In this document: in pieces, positions 4,867 through 5,135 of the stretch
How the letters are laid out: every line of letters starts with the position of its first letter
Position numbering within the stretch: the first letter of the stretch is position 1
Assembly: GCA_018065475.1 (NCBI GenBank)
Contig: JAGHTD010000066.1
Span: 1 to 5,135 of the forward strand
DNA: 5,135 bases
Direction: 5' to 3'
Source: Candidatus Colimorpha enterica
Lineage (GTDB): Bacteria > Bacillota > Clostridia > Oscillospirales > CAG-272
Notes under the pieces: generated by a model
What the model was told of the DNA's origin: nothing
The model's input: the letters and a program-made list of their open reading frames with translations, nothing else
Database searches by the model: none
Position numbers and translations under genes: made by a program

Positions 4867-4891
4867 CGGGAGGAGCAAGCCCCTCCCCTAC
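4867..4891 (-). repeat. REP palindrome, GGGC/GCTC subtype (copy 6)
   Basis: On the minus strand it is identical at 25 of 25 bases to the two unit-length copies inside the RAYT gene. With 4754-4778 it forms a head-to-head pair 88 bases apart, resembling the inverted REP pairs (BIMEs) seen next to RAYT genes in enterobacteria and pseudomonads. Confidence 0.93.
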
Positions 4892-5055
4892 GGGCAACAG
4901 CCGAAACAATTAAACAAATCCGATCATAACTACCGACATACATATCGTTTGGGCAAGACGATTAAATTAAAACCTCCAAACTCAAAACTATCCCCAAATC
5001 CTCACAAAAAAACACCCCCGCGGGCGAAGGATTCAAGACACCCTTCATTGACCCC
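4892..5055. other. AT-rich gene-free stretch
   Basis: Part of the gene-free stretch 4733-5135. Between the last REP and the direct repeats at 5056 I see AT-rich sequence with frequent stops and no ribosome site leading a credible reading frame, and no RNA gene. An open frame on the minus strand from the right edge to a TGA at 5004-5002 (about 44 codons) has no recognisable protein content. Confidence 0.5.
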
Positions 5056-5118
5056 CGCGAAGCTGATGAAAGTTCTTGCCGAGCTTCTTATCAAGAAGCT
5101 CGCGCGAAGCTGATGAAA
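5056..5118. repeat. 16-base direct repeat flanking a 9-bp hairpin
   Basis: CGCGAAGCTGATGAAA occurs at 5056-5071 and again at 5103-5118. Between them, GAGCTTCTT (5081-5089) and AAGAAGCTC (5093-5101) form a perfect nine-base-pair stem around ATC. No T-tract follows, so a terminator is unlikely. Function unknown; it may be the edge of another repeat that continues beyond the window. Confidence 0.75.
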
Positions 5119-5135
5119 ATATGATAAACATACTA

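Noticed and set aside
4856..5113. Plus-strand open frame of 85 codons after the RAYT gene
   Set aside because: It starts inside REP sequence (GRSKPLPYG is simply the antisense translation of the palindrome), lacks a ribosome site and is compositionally AT-rich filler.

Overview
The window looks like a chromosomal fragment from an uncultured Clostridia-type Firmicute (gut Oscillospiraceae-like). This is inferred from protein style (a DUF1015 protein, a short lipoprotein, a Firmicutes-phage-type terminase), from AGGAG-type ribosome sites, and from abundant GC-rich palindromic repeats between genes. No taxonomic marker gene is present, so the assignment is tentative.

Layout. Positions 1-456 (minus strand) hold the first 152 residues of a phage terminase large subunit that runs off the left edge. 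A short divergent gap containing a good sigma-A-type promoter (482-510) separates it from a DUF1015 gene (530-1621, plus). Next come a 482-base gene-free stretch with composite repeat A, a sugar-phosphate nucleotidyltransferase gene (2104-2925) ending at a textbook intrinsic terminator (2962-2988), and a second gene-free stretch of about 500 bases with composite repeat B. The right side carries a small lipoprotein gene (3427-3993) followed 7 bases later by a REP-associated tyrosine transposase (RAYT, Y1/HUH family; 4001-4732). The last 400 bases are gene-free and hold two more REP palindromes and a small direct-repeat/hairpin cluster.

The main story is repeats. (1) A 25-base REP palindrome family with the form GTAGGGGAG-N4-TT-N4-CTCCCG has five unit-length copies and one expanded copy. 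They sit around and, unusually, inside the reading frame of the RAYT gene, the enzyme class known elsewhere to act on REPs. Two copies form an in-frame 48-base tandem repeat that adds VGEGLAPP peptides to the transposase. Two others form a perfect inverted pair bracketing the lipoprotein-RAYT unit. (2) A longer element with GC-rich hairpin arms and an AT-rich conserved core occurs twice in the same orientation, 1350 bases apart, on either side of the nucleotidyltransferase gene. The two copies align without gaps over 150 bases (132 identical by my count). The core can fold into a closing stem plus two internal hairpins, and some differences between copies preserve pairing on the plus strand. 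It may be a MITE-like element, a structured RNA, or both.

The genes do not form one pathway. The window is best read as ordinary genes separated by mobile palindromic repeats, with a prophage or prophage remnant beginning at the left edge.
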